64,000 nucleotides of DNA from Thermoplasmata archaeon (GTDB taxonomy: Archaea > Thermoplasmatota > Thermoplasmata > Lutacidiplasmatales > UBA184), in contig JAKIVX010000001.1 of NCBI GenBank assembly GCA_022750335.1, positions 5,350 to 69,349 of the forward strand. Direction: 5' to 3'. Below the pieces are notes generated by a model. It did not search any database and had not been told where the DNA came from. It worked only from the letters and a program-made list of their open reading frames with translations. The translations under genes were made by a program, and so were the position numbers. This document shows positions 47,797 through 56,403 of this stretch, in pieces. Position 1 is the first letter of the stretch. Every line of letters begins with the position of its first letter.

Positions 47797-50472
47797 ATGG
47801 CCACCCTTACGCCCCGCTCGAGAATGATTTGGATTTTGCCGATTGTGCTGGCCGCCTGCGCCCTGATGGTTCTTCCCGGGGGCACGGTGCTCGGCTCCGG
47901 GCTCGCGCATTCGCCAAGTCTCGGGCGCACCGACATGAGTCCAGCCGGTTACCCGTCCGGTGGGGTTAGCCCTCTTCCCGGTGCCGGTTTGAGCCTTCTT
48001 TCGGGCATTCCGGCCGCCGTCAGTCAGGCGCCCTGGGTCCAGTCTCTCACCCATCAGGGGCCCAGCCTTCGACCTCTGACCTCCCTTCCTGATCTCGCGC
48101 TATTGAAGAACCAAGTTCCGACGACCGCCGGGCATGTCGACCCATTCTATGTCGCCCAGCCCGCACCGCTCGGCCTCGCCGACTACGGGCTCGGAGCGAC
48201 GACCTACTCCTACAACACTTCGCACTTTCTCGGCCAAGTGACCTTCAACACCGCGCCCAACGTCACCGACCCCCAGTCGACCGGCGTCATCGAGCCCGGA
48301 GGCGCGGCGGACGGGTACGTCGGGAGCGTTCACGAGTTCGGGATCCAACTCAACACCGTCGCCACGAAGATCTCCATCCCCGGGTCCGACAAGGGTTTCT
48401 TCTGGACTCAGAACGTGGTCGACTGGAACGACACCGGCATCCACTTCGTCGACGACACGTTCAACCTCACCTCCGCCACGCAGAATCCGTTTTACATCGC
48501 GCCTGGAACCATTTACTCGGGCTGCAACAACGATTCGGCCGGGGTCAACGTCATCCTGTACACGTACGGAGGCGTCTTCCAGTGTGTCGGGGGCACCATC
48601 CCCGTCAGCGCCGCTTCCTACCCAGTGACCCTCCAGCTCTACAACAATGCGACCGTCAATGCCCAGAACCGGACCCAGGTCGCCTACGGATTCCGGATCG
48701 TCGAAACCGGAACCGGAACCGTTTACACTGGGGTAAGCGACACGGTTGTGTTCAACAACCCGGCCGCACCCGGAGTCGCCCCGTCGAGCAAACCCGGATT
48801 CACCGTGGACGGATTCACCGGGGCGCCCGCGGGCCTCTTCCGGGATGCTGAGATAGTCCTCGTCGGCGACATTGGCGGCGACAACTCAGCTTTCCGGTCC
48901 GTGAACGGCACCGTCCAACTCGAGTACTCGAACGCGACTTCGGGAGGGTTCCGGAGCGTCCCGTCCGCGTACAACTGGGGAGGCAACACGGGAGAGACGT
49001 CGACCGGTATCGCCGACTTCTGGACCACCAGTCACACCCTGGAGATCAACCAAGGTCCGGCGATGCTCTACGGGCTTTGGAATGCGGTGCCCGGAGTCTC
49101 CGTGCGGTCGGGGGACGTGCAACTTTCCGGCTCCATCACCCCGTCGTACGGATTCGTCTTCGTGAGCAACACACCGTCCCCCCTCAACCCTTGGGCGGCG
49201 GGGGCCCGGGACAACATGAGCTGGTTGCCTACGACCGATACGGGCACCTTCAATACCTACCTGCCCCCGCTCGGCTCCCCGTGGACGACCCGCTACCATG
49301 TCCAGGCCTTCGCGGCGGGATACGATGAGAGGAACGGAACGGACGTCCTGGGCTCGACGACCGGCTACCGGCTCACCCTACATGCCGCACCGGGCACGCT
49401 CCGTGCGCCCCTGTACATGTACTCGAATGCGCAGGCCTCGAGCCTCGCAAAGGCCGTGACCGGATCCGCGACACCGCCGTACATTTTCAACGGTCTGGTC
49501 GTCAACCTCAACGCGTCGTTCAACCACCTGAATGATTACGGCTATCCGACGTTCGTCCTGTTCATGAGTCAGAGCGTGACTCAGCCGATCGAGGTCAACA
49601 ACACCTACGAAGGCTCAGATTCCCCGTCCGGGAATTTCTATTTCCTGGACTACTCCCCCACCGGATCCAGTGGAATCCTGGTTCCCGGGCCGGCGGTAAC
49701 AGGGTCCCTCCCCTACTACACCTCTGGGATCAACCTGTATGACGGCGTGGATGATCAGGTGACCGACCAAGTCCTTGCGGGCGAGTCGTACAACCTCCAG
49801 GTCGTCCTGTGGCAGGACACGAACGCCTGGGTCTCCGACGTTACTTCCGAATATGTCGGCCCAGGCGTATGGGTCGGCGACTCGGTCGACACGACGGTAG
49901 AGAACGAGCTGGTGGAGTCGGGTGGTACCGGGATCAACGACATCGGATCCTCTGGCACCACGGGGTGGAACCTCGCGGTCAACGGCTCGTACTTCGGGGA
50001 CCGTAGCACGGGGGTCGAGGGGCTCAGTAGCTCCGACGGAACGTTTTCTTGGATCAACGTCACGAACGGTGCCTTGGGCGTCACCACCGGTGCAGACTAT
50101 GGCGCAGGGTCCGACAACGACGCCTACTACTACCTTGCCGGAACCGACGGCATGGACGTGAACGAACTGAGCGCGAGCAACTACTCCTGGGGGGCAAACG
50201 TCAGCGTGTCCGAGCAGAACACCCTGAACGACGTGACCGCCTCGGGGAACTCAACGGGAGTGTTCGTGGACGATTCGTCGCGGATTACCGTCACCCATGT
50301 GTGGGCGGACGGGTACTCGACCGGGGTATCTATCAACAACTCGTCGCGGATCACGGTCTCGTGGGTGCACGCTCGGGACTTTTCGCTTGGAGTTTACGTC
50401 AACGCTTCCACGAAGGTCAAGATATCACACGTCAGCGCGTCGGACCACTCGACGGCGGTTTACGTCAACTAG
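47797..50472 (+). CDS. Thermopsin-like (peptidase A5) protein with C-terminal beta-helix-like repeats
   Basis: PAPLGLADYGLG; VIEPGGAADGYVGSVHEFGIQLNTVATKISIPGSDKGFFWTQNVVDWNDTGIHFVDDTFNLTS is thermopsin-like; C-terminal ~23-aa SxGVxVxxSSRITVxxV repeats. TATA-like ctaattaacc about 27 nt upstream of ATG. Confidence 0.85.
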   Translation: MATLTPRSRMIWILPIVLAACALMVLPGGTVLGSGLAHSPSLGRTDMSPAGYPSGGVSPLPGAGLSLLSGIPAAVSQAPWVQSLTHQGPSLRPLTSLPDLALLKNQVPTTAGHVDPFYVAQPAPLGLADYGLGATTYSYNTSHFLGQVTFNTAPNVTDPQSTGVIEPGGAADGYVGSVHEFGIQLNTVATKISIPGSDKGFFWTQNVVDWNDTGIHFVDDTFNLTSATQNPFYIAPGTIYSGCNNDSAGVNVILYTYGGVFQCVGGTIPVSAASYPVTLQLYNNATVNAQNRTQVAYGFRIVETGTGTVYTGVSDTVVFNNPAAPGVAPSSKPGFTVDGFTGAPAGLFRDAEIVLVGDIGGDNSAFRSVNGTVQLEYSNATSGGFRSVPSAYNWGGNTGETSTGIADFWTTSHTLEINQGPAMLYGLWNAVPGVSVRSGDVQLSGSITPSYGFVFVSNTPSPLNPWAAGARDNMSWLPTTDTGTFNTYLPPLGSPWTTRYHVQAFAAGYDERNGTDVLGSTTGYRLTLHAAPGTLRAPLYMYSNAQASSLAKAVTGSATPPYIFNGLVVNLNASFNHLNDYGYPTFVLFMSQSVTQPIEVNNTYEGSDSPSGNFYFLDYSPTGSSGILVPGPAVTGSLPYYTSGINLYDGVDDQVTDQVLAGESYNLQVVLWQDTNAWVSDVTSEYVGPGVWVGDSVDTTVENELVESGGTGINDIGSSGTTGWNLAVNGSYFGDRSTGVEGLSSSDGTFSWINVTNGALGVTTGADYGAGSDNDAYYYLAGTDGMDVNELSASNYSWGANVSVSEQNTLNDVTASGNSTGVFVDDSSRITVTHVWADGYSTGVSINNSSRITVSWVHARDFSLGVYVNASTKVKISHVSASDHSTAVYVN

Positions 50473-50523
50473 CCGGAACGGGGAGTTCGGGCGCGGCCCC
50501 GAGTCGTTGTCGGCGGCGGTTCG

Positions 50524-52857
50524 TCAGTCGGCTTCCGTGTCGGTCAATCCGGCATCCGAACCCACCCACTCTGCCACGTCCATGAACGGCAGCGAGTCCG
50601 GGGAAGCCCCCGAAATCGGGTAGGTGTCGTTGAGCAGGAAGAGGAAGGGGGCCCGGGCCGACATGCTGAAGTTGAAGTAGTCCCACATCGAAGGAGCATT
50701 GCAATCCCGGATGGTGATGCATCCGAGGCCCCACCGCTGCTCCATTAGCGAGAGGATCGAGTCGAAATCCCCGGAGGTGTGCACGATCAGCCCCTGGGGG
50801 GTGTACGGGCTGATCACAATGATCGGCACTCGGATCGACAGTCCGAGTGGATCGATCGACGGCGGTGCGACGTGGTCGTAAAACCCTCCATAATCGTCCC
50901 AGCTCACGATGATGGCCGTGGAATTCCAAAACGGAGAAGCCTCGACCGAATCGACAACCTCGCCAACGAACGCCTCCCCTTTCGTGACATTCGCCGGCGG
51001 GTGGTCCGAGAAGTTTCCTTGCGGGATGACCCACGAAATGTTGGGAAGCGCCCCGTTGTCGACGTCCGAGAAAAACTGCGTCCGTTGGACGAAGTGGGAA
51101 TTGTACCACGAAGTGTAGCTCTCCGCTCGACCGGCCAGAGGATTCCACAACGAGTACGCCGACCCGTTGCCCGGACCATCGTGAGGCGTGGGCTGGATGG
51201 CGTTCGTGTAGTTCGACAGTGGCCAGTCATAGTATTTCCACGAGACCCGGCCATTCGTTGCGTTGAGCAGGTCCTGTACTGACTCCGTGGCGTTCGCCTC
51301 GTTGAGGTAAGTGTGCAGTTGGGAGGTCGTGTCGGTCGCGAAAACGGTCTTGAAGTTCTGCGGCGGGGCCTGCCCCGCCAAAAGGTACCAATGATTGGGA
51401 AGCGAGTAGGACAGCGCCGACGAGAAGAAATTGTCACCGAGGCCGTACTGCTCAGCCAGGTCCCAGTACATCGGGATCGTCGTGCCGTTGTAATGGCCAA
51501 AGGTCTCGATCGAGTTACCCTCGGCGGCGTAAAACCCATTCATCGCCCCTCCGTTGATCGACGCGATGGTGGGATCGTATGTGTGGCCTATATCCGGGAG
51601 CGAGAGTTGGTGCAGGGTGTAGTTGTACGGGCGCACGCACCCAAGACCCGGGTTGGTGGGAGAGTACGGCACACAAGTTCCGGGGGGGATGCCATTCGCG
51701 GTGCTGTTACAATCGGGTCCCAGCACGAGGCAGTAGGTTCCGAAGTAGTTGTCGTACGCATGGTTCTCCATGAACACCACGACTACGTGCTGAATGCGAT
51801 TCGCCCCAGGAGGCGCCATGAATGGGGAGTAGACTATCCCCGTTGAGACATTGGCACCGACAATCTGCAGCCCACCGAACGCCGGGGTGCCAATGTACCC
51901 TCGGACGATTCCGAGAGCAAAATCGTAGGTTCCGTTGGGTTCGAGGAAGGTCACATTCAAGGGGGCCACCGAAGCCTGACGTGAGCCAGACAGATTCACG
52001 CTCCAGAGCGTACCGTTTGGAACGCCCGTCTCATTGAAGGTGACGGAGTAAGTTGCTGGCGGAACCCAGGGGGTTTTCGGCTTGAGCGAGAAACTCTCCA
52101 TGGACCACGCCGTAGAAGTCTTGGTTGTGCCGTTGATCCAGGTGTACCCGCTCGCGGAGGGGGTAAAACCGAAATCCGCTACGGTAAGGTTCGTCTTCAG
52201 GAAGGAGGACTTCTGGGAACCTAGCAGGAGGTCCGAGCCCTCCACTTTCACGGTGCATTGGTGGGCCCCCGCCCACCCGGAAAGCACGATGTCGCCCGGG
52301 TTGGCATAGACCCGGCCGCTGAAGTTATTGACCTGTGTAGAACTGAACTGGGAGGTTTGGGCCACCGGCGAGAGGGAGTCAAGCGGAGCCGCGGCCACCC
52401 CCGACACGTCAACGAACTCCACGGCCGCGTTCACCGTTTGACCCTTCGAGGCCGCGTGGACGGTTGCGGTTATCGTAACTGGCCCGCCCACCACATTGTT
52501 GGCCCAATACACGGCCTGCCCGACTTTTCCCGAACCGTCGACTTCCTGCGAATAGACCAATTGCCCGAACGAGTCTCCGAGGCTATCGGTAACGGACGTT
52601 ACCGTGTTCTTCGGGAGGAGACTGAGAAAGAGAACTATGGTGTCCCCAGCACTTGAGGTGAAAAACGGGGATGAATTCGAAACAGTCCCGGTTCCATGAA
52701 TCAGGAATGAGCCCTGAGAAAGGAACCCGGGCGACAAGAAATCAGAGGTCAGTCGGCTGGGCGCCGGCGTCCGCCCCGGAGCGCTGAATCCCAGACCCCC
52801 GAGAATCAGCAGGCCGACGACTAGAACTGCGACAATTGCCGAGACTCCTCGGTGCGT
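50524..52857 (-). CDS. Phospholipase C/acid phosphatase-family phosphoesterase with one ESGLP-type repeat and N-terminal signal
   Basis: HVVVVFMENHAYDNYFGTYC; SLPNHWYLLAGQAPP; VSWDDYGGFYDHVAPP. ORF-track start is TTG at 52737, but the open frame extends upstream through a signal-like segment; 52857 is a putative ACG start. Confidence 0.85.
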   Translation of the reverse strand, partial: THRGVSAIVAVLVVGLLILGGLGFSAPGRTPAPSRLTSDFLSPGFLSQGSFLIHGTGTVSNSSPFFTSSAGDTIVLFLSLLPKNTVTSVTDSLGDSFGQLVYSQEVDGSGKVGQAVYWANNVVGGPVTITATVHAASKGQTVNAAVEFVDVSGVAAAPLDSLSPVAQTSQFSSTQVNNFSGRVYANPGDIVLSGWAGAHQCTVKVEGSDLLLGSQKSSFLKTNLTVADFGFTPSASGYTWINGTTKTSTAWSMESFSLKPKTPWVPPATYSVTFNETGVPNGTLWSVNLSGSRQASVAPLNVTFLEPNGTYDFALGIVRGYIGTPAFGGLQIVGANVSTGIVYSPFMAPPGANRIQHVVVVFMENHAYDNYFGTYCLVLGPDCNSTANGIPPGTCVPYSPTNPGLGCVRPYNYTLHQLSLPDIGHTYDPTIASINGGAMNGFYAAEGNSIETFGHYNGTTIPMYWDLAEQYGLGDNFFSSALSYSLPNHWYLLAGQAPPQNFKTVFATDTTSQLHTYLNEANATESVQDLLNATNGRVSWKYYDWPLSNYTNAIQPTPHDGPGNGSAYSLWNPLAGRAESYTSWYNSHFVQRTQFFSDVDNGALPNISWVIPQGNFSDHPPANVTKGEAFVGEVVDSVEASPFWNSTAIIVSWDDYGGFYDHVAPPSIDPLGLSIRVPIIVISPYTPQGLIVHTSGDFDSILSLMEQRWGLGCITIRDCNAPSMWDYFNFSMSARAPFLFLLNDTYPISGASPDSLPFMDVAEWVGSDAGLTDTEAD

Positions 52858-53251
52858 TTCCTTCCTCCCTCCTAGCGGACCAGGATCGGTCGGGTTTTCT
52901 CCTACCTGCCGGGAAGCACCCGGGGTATTTGCATGTGCCCTTCAAAGCGAAGGCGGAACGAGAATCCCATCGAGCCTCCGAGAGGAACTCTTGCCTCGAG
53001 GGCACTATGTGCGGGTGCCGCAGTGCTGGGGCGCACTCACTCGCCCCGAGCGGATTCGCGGCCATCTCTGTACAAACGAGATACATCTCCGAGGAGCCGG
53101 CGCCACCTCTTCTCGCTCGTATGACGAACTCCCAGGTCGCAAGCGTCGGCCCGGGTTCGCGGCTTCGGCGTATACTCCCTTTAAGGGCCTACCGACGTGT
53201 GGGCTGACCGTCGTATCTGATTGATGCGCGTACGACGAAGGGGGGCCGGCG

Positions 53252-56062
53252 ATGTTGGGCGATGACGGGGAGCGCCTCTCTGAGTCGACCGAGAAGTCGC
53301 CCGTAAAGTTGACGATGGGGTCGGGACTTCTCGAAAATAAATCGCGTCGGGAGGGGAAAATCCGCACCTTCCTGGTACTCGCGCTCGTCGCGATTTTAGT
53401 CGGGAGCTATGCCGCCGATTTACCCCCGAACGCGCGAGCAGGGATGCCAGCCGGACCCCCGGACGTCAAAAGTGCGGCGGGCGCACCCACCCCGCCCCCC
53501 CAGTTCAACTGCGTAGGCTACGGGGCATCTCTCATCGTCCTAGCTCCGTCGCCGGCTGCAGGACTCGCAGGCACCGTCTTCGAGCTCGAAGGCTCGGGCT
53601 ACTACAACCGGACCTCGGGTCCTCTTGGCAACTTCACGATATGGATGGCCAACTTTACGGGCGGGTCACTTCTCTATCTGACTTTCATCCCGGCGGGTGT
53701 TCCCGTTCATTTCTTCGTGAACGTCACAGTGCCGTCCATGAACACTACCACGCCGTTTCCGCCGGGGCCCTATGAATTCTGGTCCCTGGAGAACTACACG
53801 ACCAATTCGACCTGCGCGAACTATCCGTTCACCCTGGCGGGAGTTCCACCCCCGTCGATCGGGTGTCTGTCGTGGTCAGCACAGCTCAACGTGACCTCTC
53901 CGTCTCCCGCAAGCGGCGCGGCGGGTTCGAACGTCACATTGCAGGGCCGGGGATTCTCCTACCAGGGGAGCACTTCCATTTACTGGGCGGACCTCGATGG
54001 TTCATCTACGGTTTTGATAGGAACGGCGGGGGCCAGTGATCCGAACGGCTGGTTCAACCTGACCGCCGAGGTCCCCACCACGGGGTACGCTCCTGGCACC
54101 TACGCGTTTTGGGGTGTCGACGGTGACGCCGATTGCGCGGGGGCGGAGTACGTCTTGACGGGGAGCAACGAACCCATTCTCACCTTGGACCCGACCTCGG
54201 GCCTCCCCGGAACCGTCGTGGCGGCGACTGGCATCAATTTTGCGATGAATTCGCAGATCACCTTCACGTTCGACGGCGGGGCCGTTCCTTCGACCTGCAC
54301 AGCGAACGGGACCGGAAGCTTTCCGGGGGCGACCGGCACGCCGTGTACGTTCTCGGTCCCCACGGTTCAGGAAGGGGAGGACGGGGGACAAAATGTGGTC
54401 GCAACGGATTCGTTTTCGAACACGGCGTCTGCGTCCTTCTCCGTGTCGACCTGGTTGCTGATCACGAGTACGCCCACGACGGGGGCGGTGGGTACGCCCG
54501 TGACCGTGGTGGGCTCGGGTTGGCCGGCGGGCGAGACGATCAGCCATGTCGTGTTCGGGGTTAGCCTCATAGGGACCGCCGCCGAGGTCTCTTGTACGGG
54601 CGGAACCCCCGTGGTCAATCTGTCCGGGGGATGGAGCTGCAGTTTCTCGGTGCCTCCGATCCACCCGGGGACGTATTGGGTGATCGCGGTAGACTCGGCC
54701 GGACTCCAGTTTTCGAACAACACGTTCACCGTATCCGGGTTGACGATCACGAGTACTCCCTTGATCGGGCCGGCAGGAGCGCCGGTGACCGTAAACGGGA
54801 CGGGGTGGATTCCGGAGGACTCGGTCAAAATCGGAATGGGACCGGTAGGGATCTCCGGGGGTATCGGGACAAGCGTTGGATTCACGACGGTGAACGCGAC
54901 TGGAGGGTTCACGTTCAGCTTCACCGTCCCGACCCTAGGGGCGGGTGCGTACTGGGCGCTTGCCTATGACACGACCCAGAACCCCGACGGAGGTCCGGGG
55001 ACGATCGTCAACTCGACGAACTCGTTCACGGTGATCGCAGGTCTGACGATCACGAACCCGATCACGACTGGTGGGGCGGGAACGCCACTGAATGTCGTGG
55101 GCACGGGGTGGACGGAAGGGGAAACGATCAGCCACATCGTGTTCGGAGTGAGCCTCATAGGAACCTCCGTCGAGGTGTACTGCGCCGGGGGGAGTCCCGT
55201 TGTCGATGCCCTCGGGGGTTGGAGCTGCAGTTTCTCGGTACCCGCTATCCATCCGGGTTCGTATTGGGTGTTCGTGGTCGACACGTCCGGACTCACGTTT
55301 TCGACCAACACGTTCACCGTATCGGGGTTGACGATCACGAGTACGCCGACGACGGGGCCGGTGGGAACACAAGTGACGGTCGCCGGGACGGGGTGGACTC
55401 CAGGAGACAATGTCGCGATCGGAATGGGACCCGTGGGGATCCTTGGGATTGTCTGGTCGGGCCAAACGTCCACGACCGCAAGTGCGACGGGGGGGTTCAC
55501 ATCGACCTTTACCATCCCCGACGTCGGCGGGGGAGCCTACTGGGCGCTTGCCTATGACTCGAGCCAAAACCCCGTCTTAGGTCTGGGGACCATTATTGTG
55601 AACTCAACGAATTCGTTCACGGTGACCGGCTCGCTGGAGATTACCAGTACGCCCACGAGCGGACCGATTGGCACCTCGGTGACCGTGATGGGCACGGGGT
55701 GGCCGGTGGGCGGATCGATTAGCGAGGTCGTGTTCGGGGTTAGCCTCTTGGGGATATCTGTGGAGGTCTCTTGCGCGGGGGGAAGCCCGACGGTCAACGG
55801 AACCGGGGGGTGGAGTTGCACTTTCCCCGTGCCTTCCATCCAGTTGGGGACATACTGGGTGATAGCGGTCACCGCGGCCGGACTCCAGTTTTCGACAAAC
55901 ACGTTTACCGTAACCCCACCGCCCTCCACGGGAGGCTCGGGGTCGGTGTTCGGAATCCCGATCCTCGACCTCGGGGTACTCGGAGTCGCGGCTGTCCTGG
56001 TGGCAGGTGGGGCCGCGGCCGTCGCCGCGCGCGGCCGAGGGAAGACCCCTCCCGTTCCTTAG
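53252..56062 (+). CDS. Secreted/anchored repeat protein with alternating IPT/TIG-like modules and C-terminal TM
   Basis: N-terminal FLVLALVAILVGSYA; repeated LTITSTPTTGPVGTxVTVxGTGW modules; C-terminal LDLGVLGVAAVLVAGGAAAVAARGRG. Confidence 0.85.
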   Translation: MLGDDGERLSESTEKSPVKLTMGSGLLENKSRREGKIRTFLVLALVAILVGSYAADLPPNARAGMPAGPPDVKSAAGAPTPPPQFNCVGYGASLIVLAPSPAAGLAGTVFELEGSGYYNRTSGPLGNFTIWMANFTGGSLLYLTFIPAGVPVHFFVNVTVPSMNTTTPFPPGPYEFWSLENYTTNSTCANYPFTLAGVPPPSIGCLSWSAQLNVTSPSPASGAAGSNVTLQGRGFSYQGSTSIYWADLDGSSTVLIGTAGASDPNGWFNLTAEVPTTGYAPGTYAFWGVDGDADCAGAEYVLTGSNEPILTLDPTSGLPGTVVAATGINFAMNSQITFTFDGGAVPSTCTANGTGSFPGATGTPCTFSVPTVQEGEDGGQNVVATDSFSNTASASFSVSTWLLITSTPTTGAVGTPVTVVGSGWPAGETISHVVFGVSLIGTAAEVSCTGGTPVVNLSGGWSCSFSVPPIHPGTYWVIAVDSAGLQFSNNTFTVSGLTITSTPLIGPAGAPVTVNGTGWIPEDSVKIGMGPVGISGGIGTSVGFTTVNATGGFTFSFTVPTLGAGAYWALAYDTTQNPDGGPGTIVNSTNSFTVIAGLTITNPITTGGAGTPLNVVGTGWTEGETISHIVFGVSLIGTSVEVYCAGGSPVVDALGGWSCSFSVPAIHPGSYWVFVVDTSGLTFSTNTFTVSGLTITSTPTTGPVGTQVTVAGTGWTPGDNVAIGMGPVGILGIVWSGQTSTTASATGGFTSTFTIPDVGGGAYWALAYDSSQNPVLGLGTIIVNSTNSFTVTGSLEITSTPTSGPIGTSVTVMGTGWPVGGSISEVVFGVSLLGISVEVSCAGGSPTVNGTGGWSCTFPVPSIQLGTYWVIAVTAAGLQFSTNTFTVTPPPSTGGSGSVFGIPILDLGVLGVAAVLVAGGAAAVAARGRGKTPPVP
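54440..55920 (+). repeat. Higher-order tandem repeat, two module types alternating, ~590-bp two-module period
   Basis: GTGTTCGGGGTTAGCCTC-like segments recur near 54550, 55140 and 55733; intervening GAYWALAYD modules near 54945 and 55545. Confidence 0.8.
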
Positions 56063-56147
56063 AGGCAACCCCGGACCATTGTGGGTAGGGTCCAAGCGGG
56101 TAGCATGAACGGGACCGGTCCCCCGTAGCGCCTCAGCCGGGAGGGAT

Positions 56148-56220
56148 TAGCCCCGAGCGGATTCGAACCGCTGTCGCCGGCTCCAAAGGCCAGCATGCTT
56201 GGCCACTACACCACGGGGCT
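56148..56220 (-). tRNA. tRNA-Gln (anticodon TTG)
   Basis: Reverse strand AGCCCCGTGGTGTAGTGGCCAAGCATGCTGGCCTTTGGAGCCGGCGACAGCGGTTCGAATCCGCTCGGGGCTA: 7-bp acceptor, TTCGAATC T-loop, anticodon loop CTTTGGA; CCA not encoded. Confidence 0.92.
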
Positions 56221-56403
56221 ATCGTCCGTGCCACCAGCGGACGATGCTAAAGAGTCTATGACACACACCAGCTGGAATCGGGAGGGCGGCCGGAGGGGGC
56301 CGCTGTTCGACAGAGCCGCTGCCACGGTGCGAGGATCCTGCGCTCCGCGCCCTCTCGAACTGCGGTCGGTTTCGCTATCTCCCCCACACAACTGCGGAGG
56401 GCC

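Noticed and set aside
52742-53086. 114-aa minus-strand ORF upstream of the phosphoesterase
   Set aside because: Lies in a different frame from the signal-like segment, with no domain features; likely spurious.
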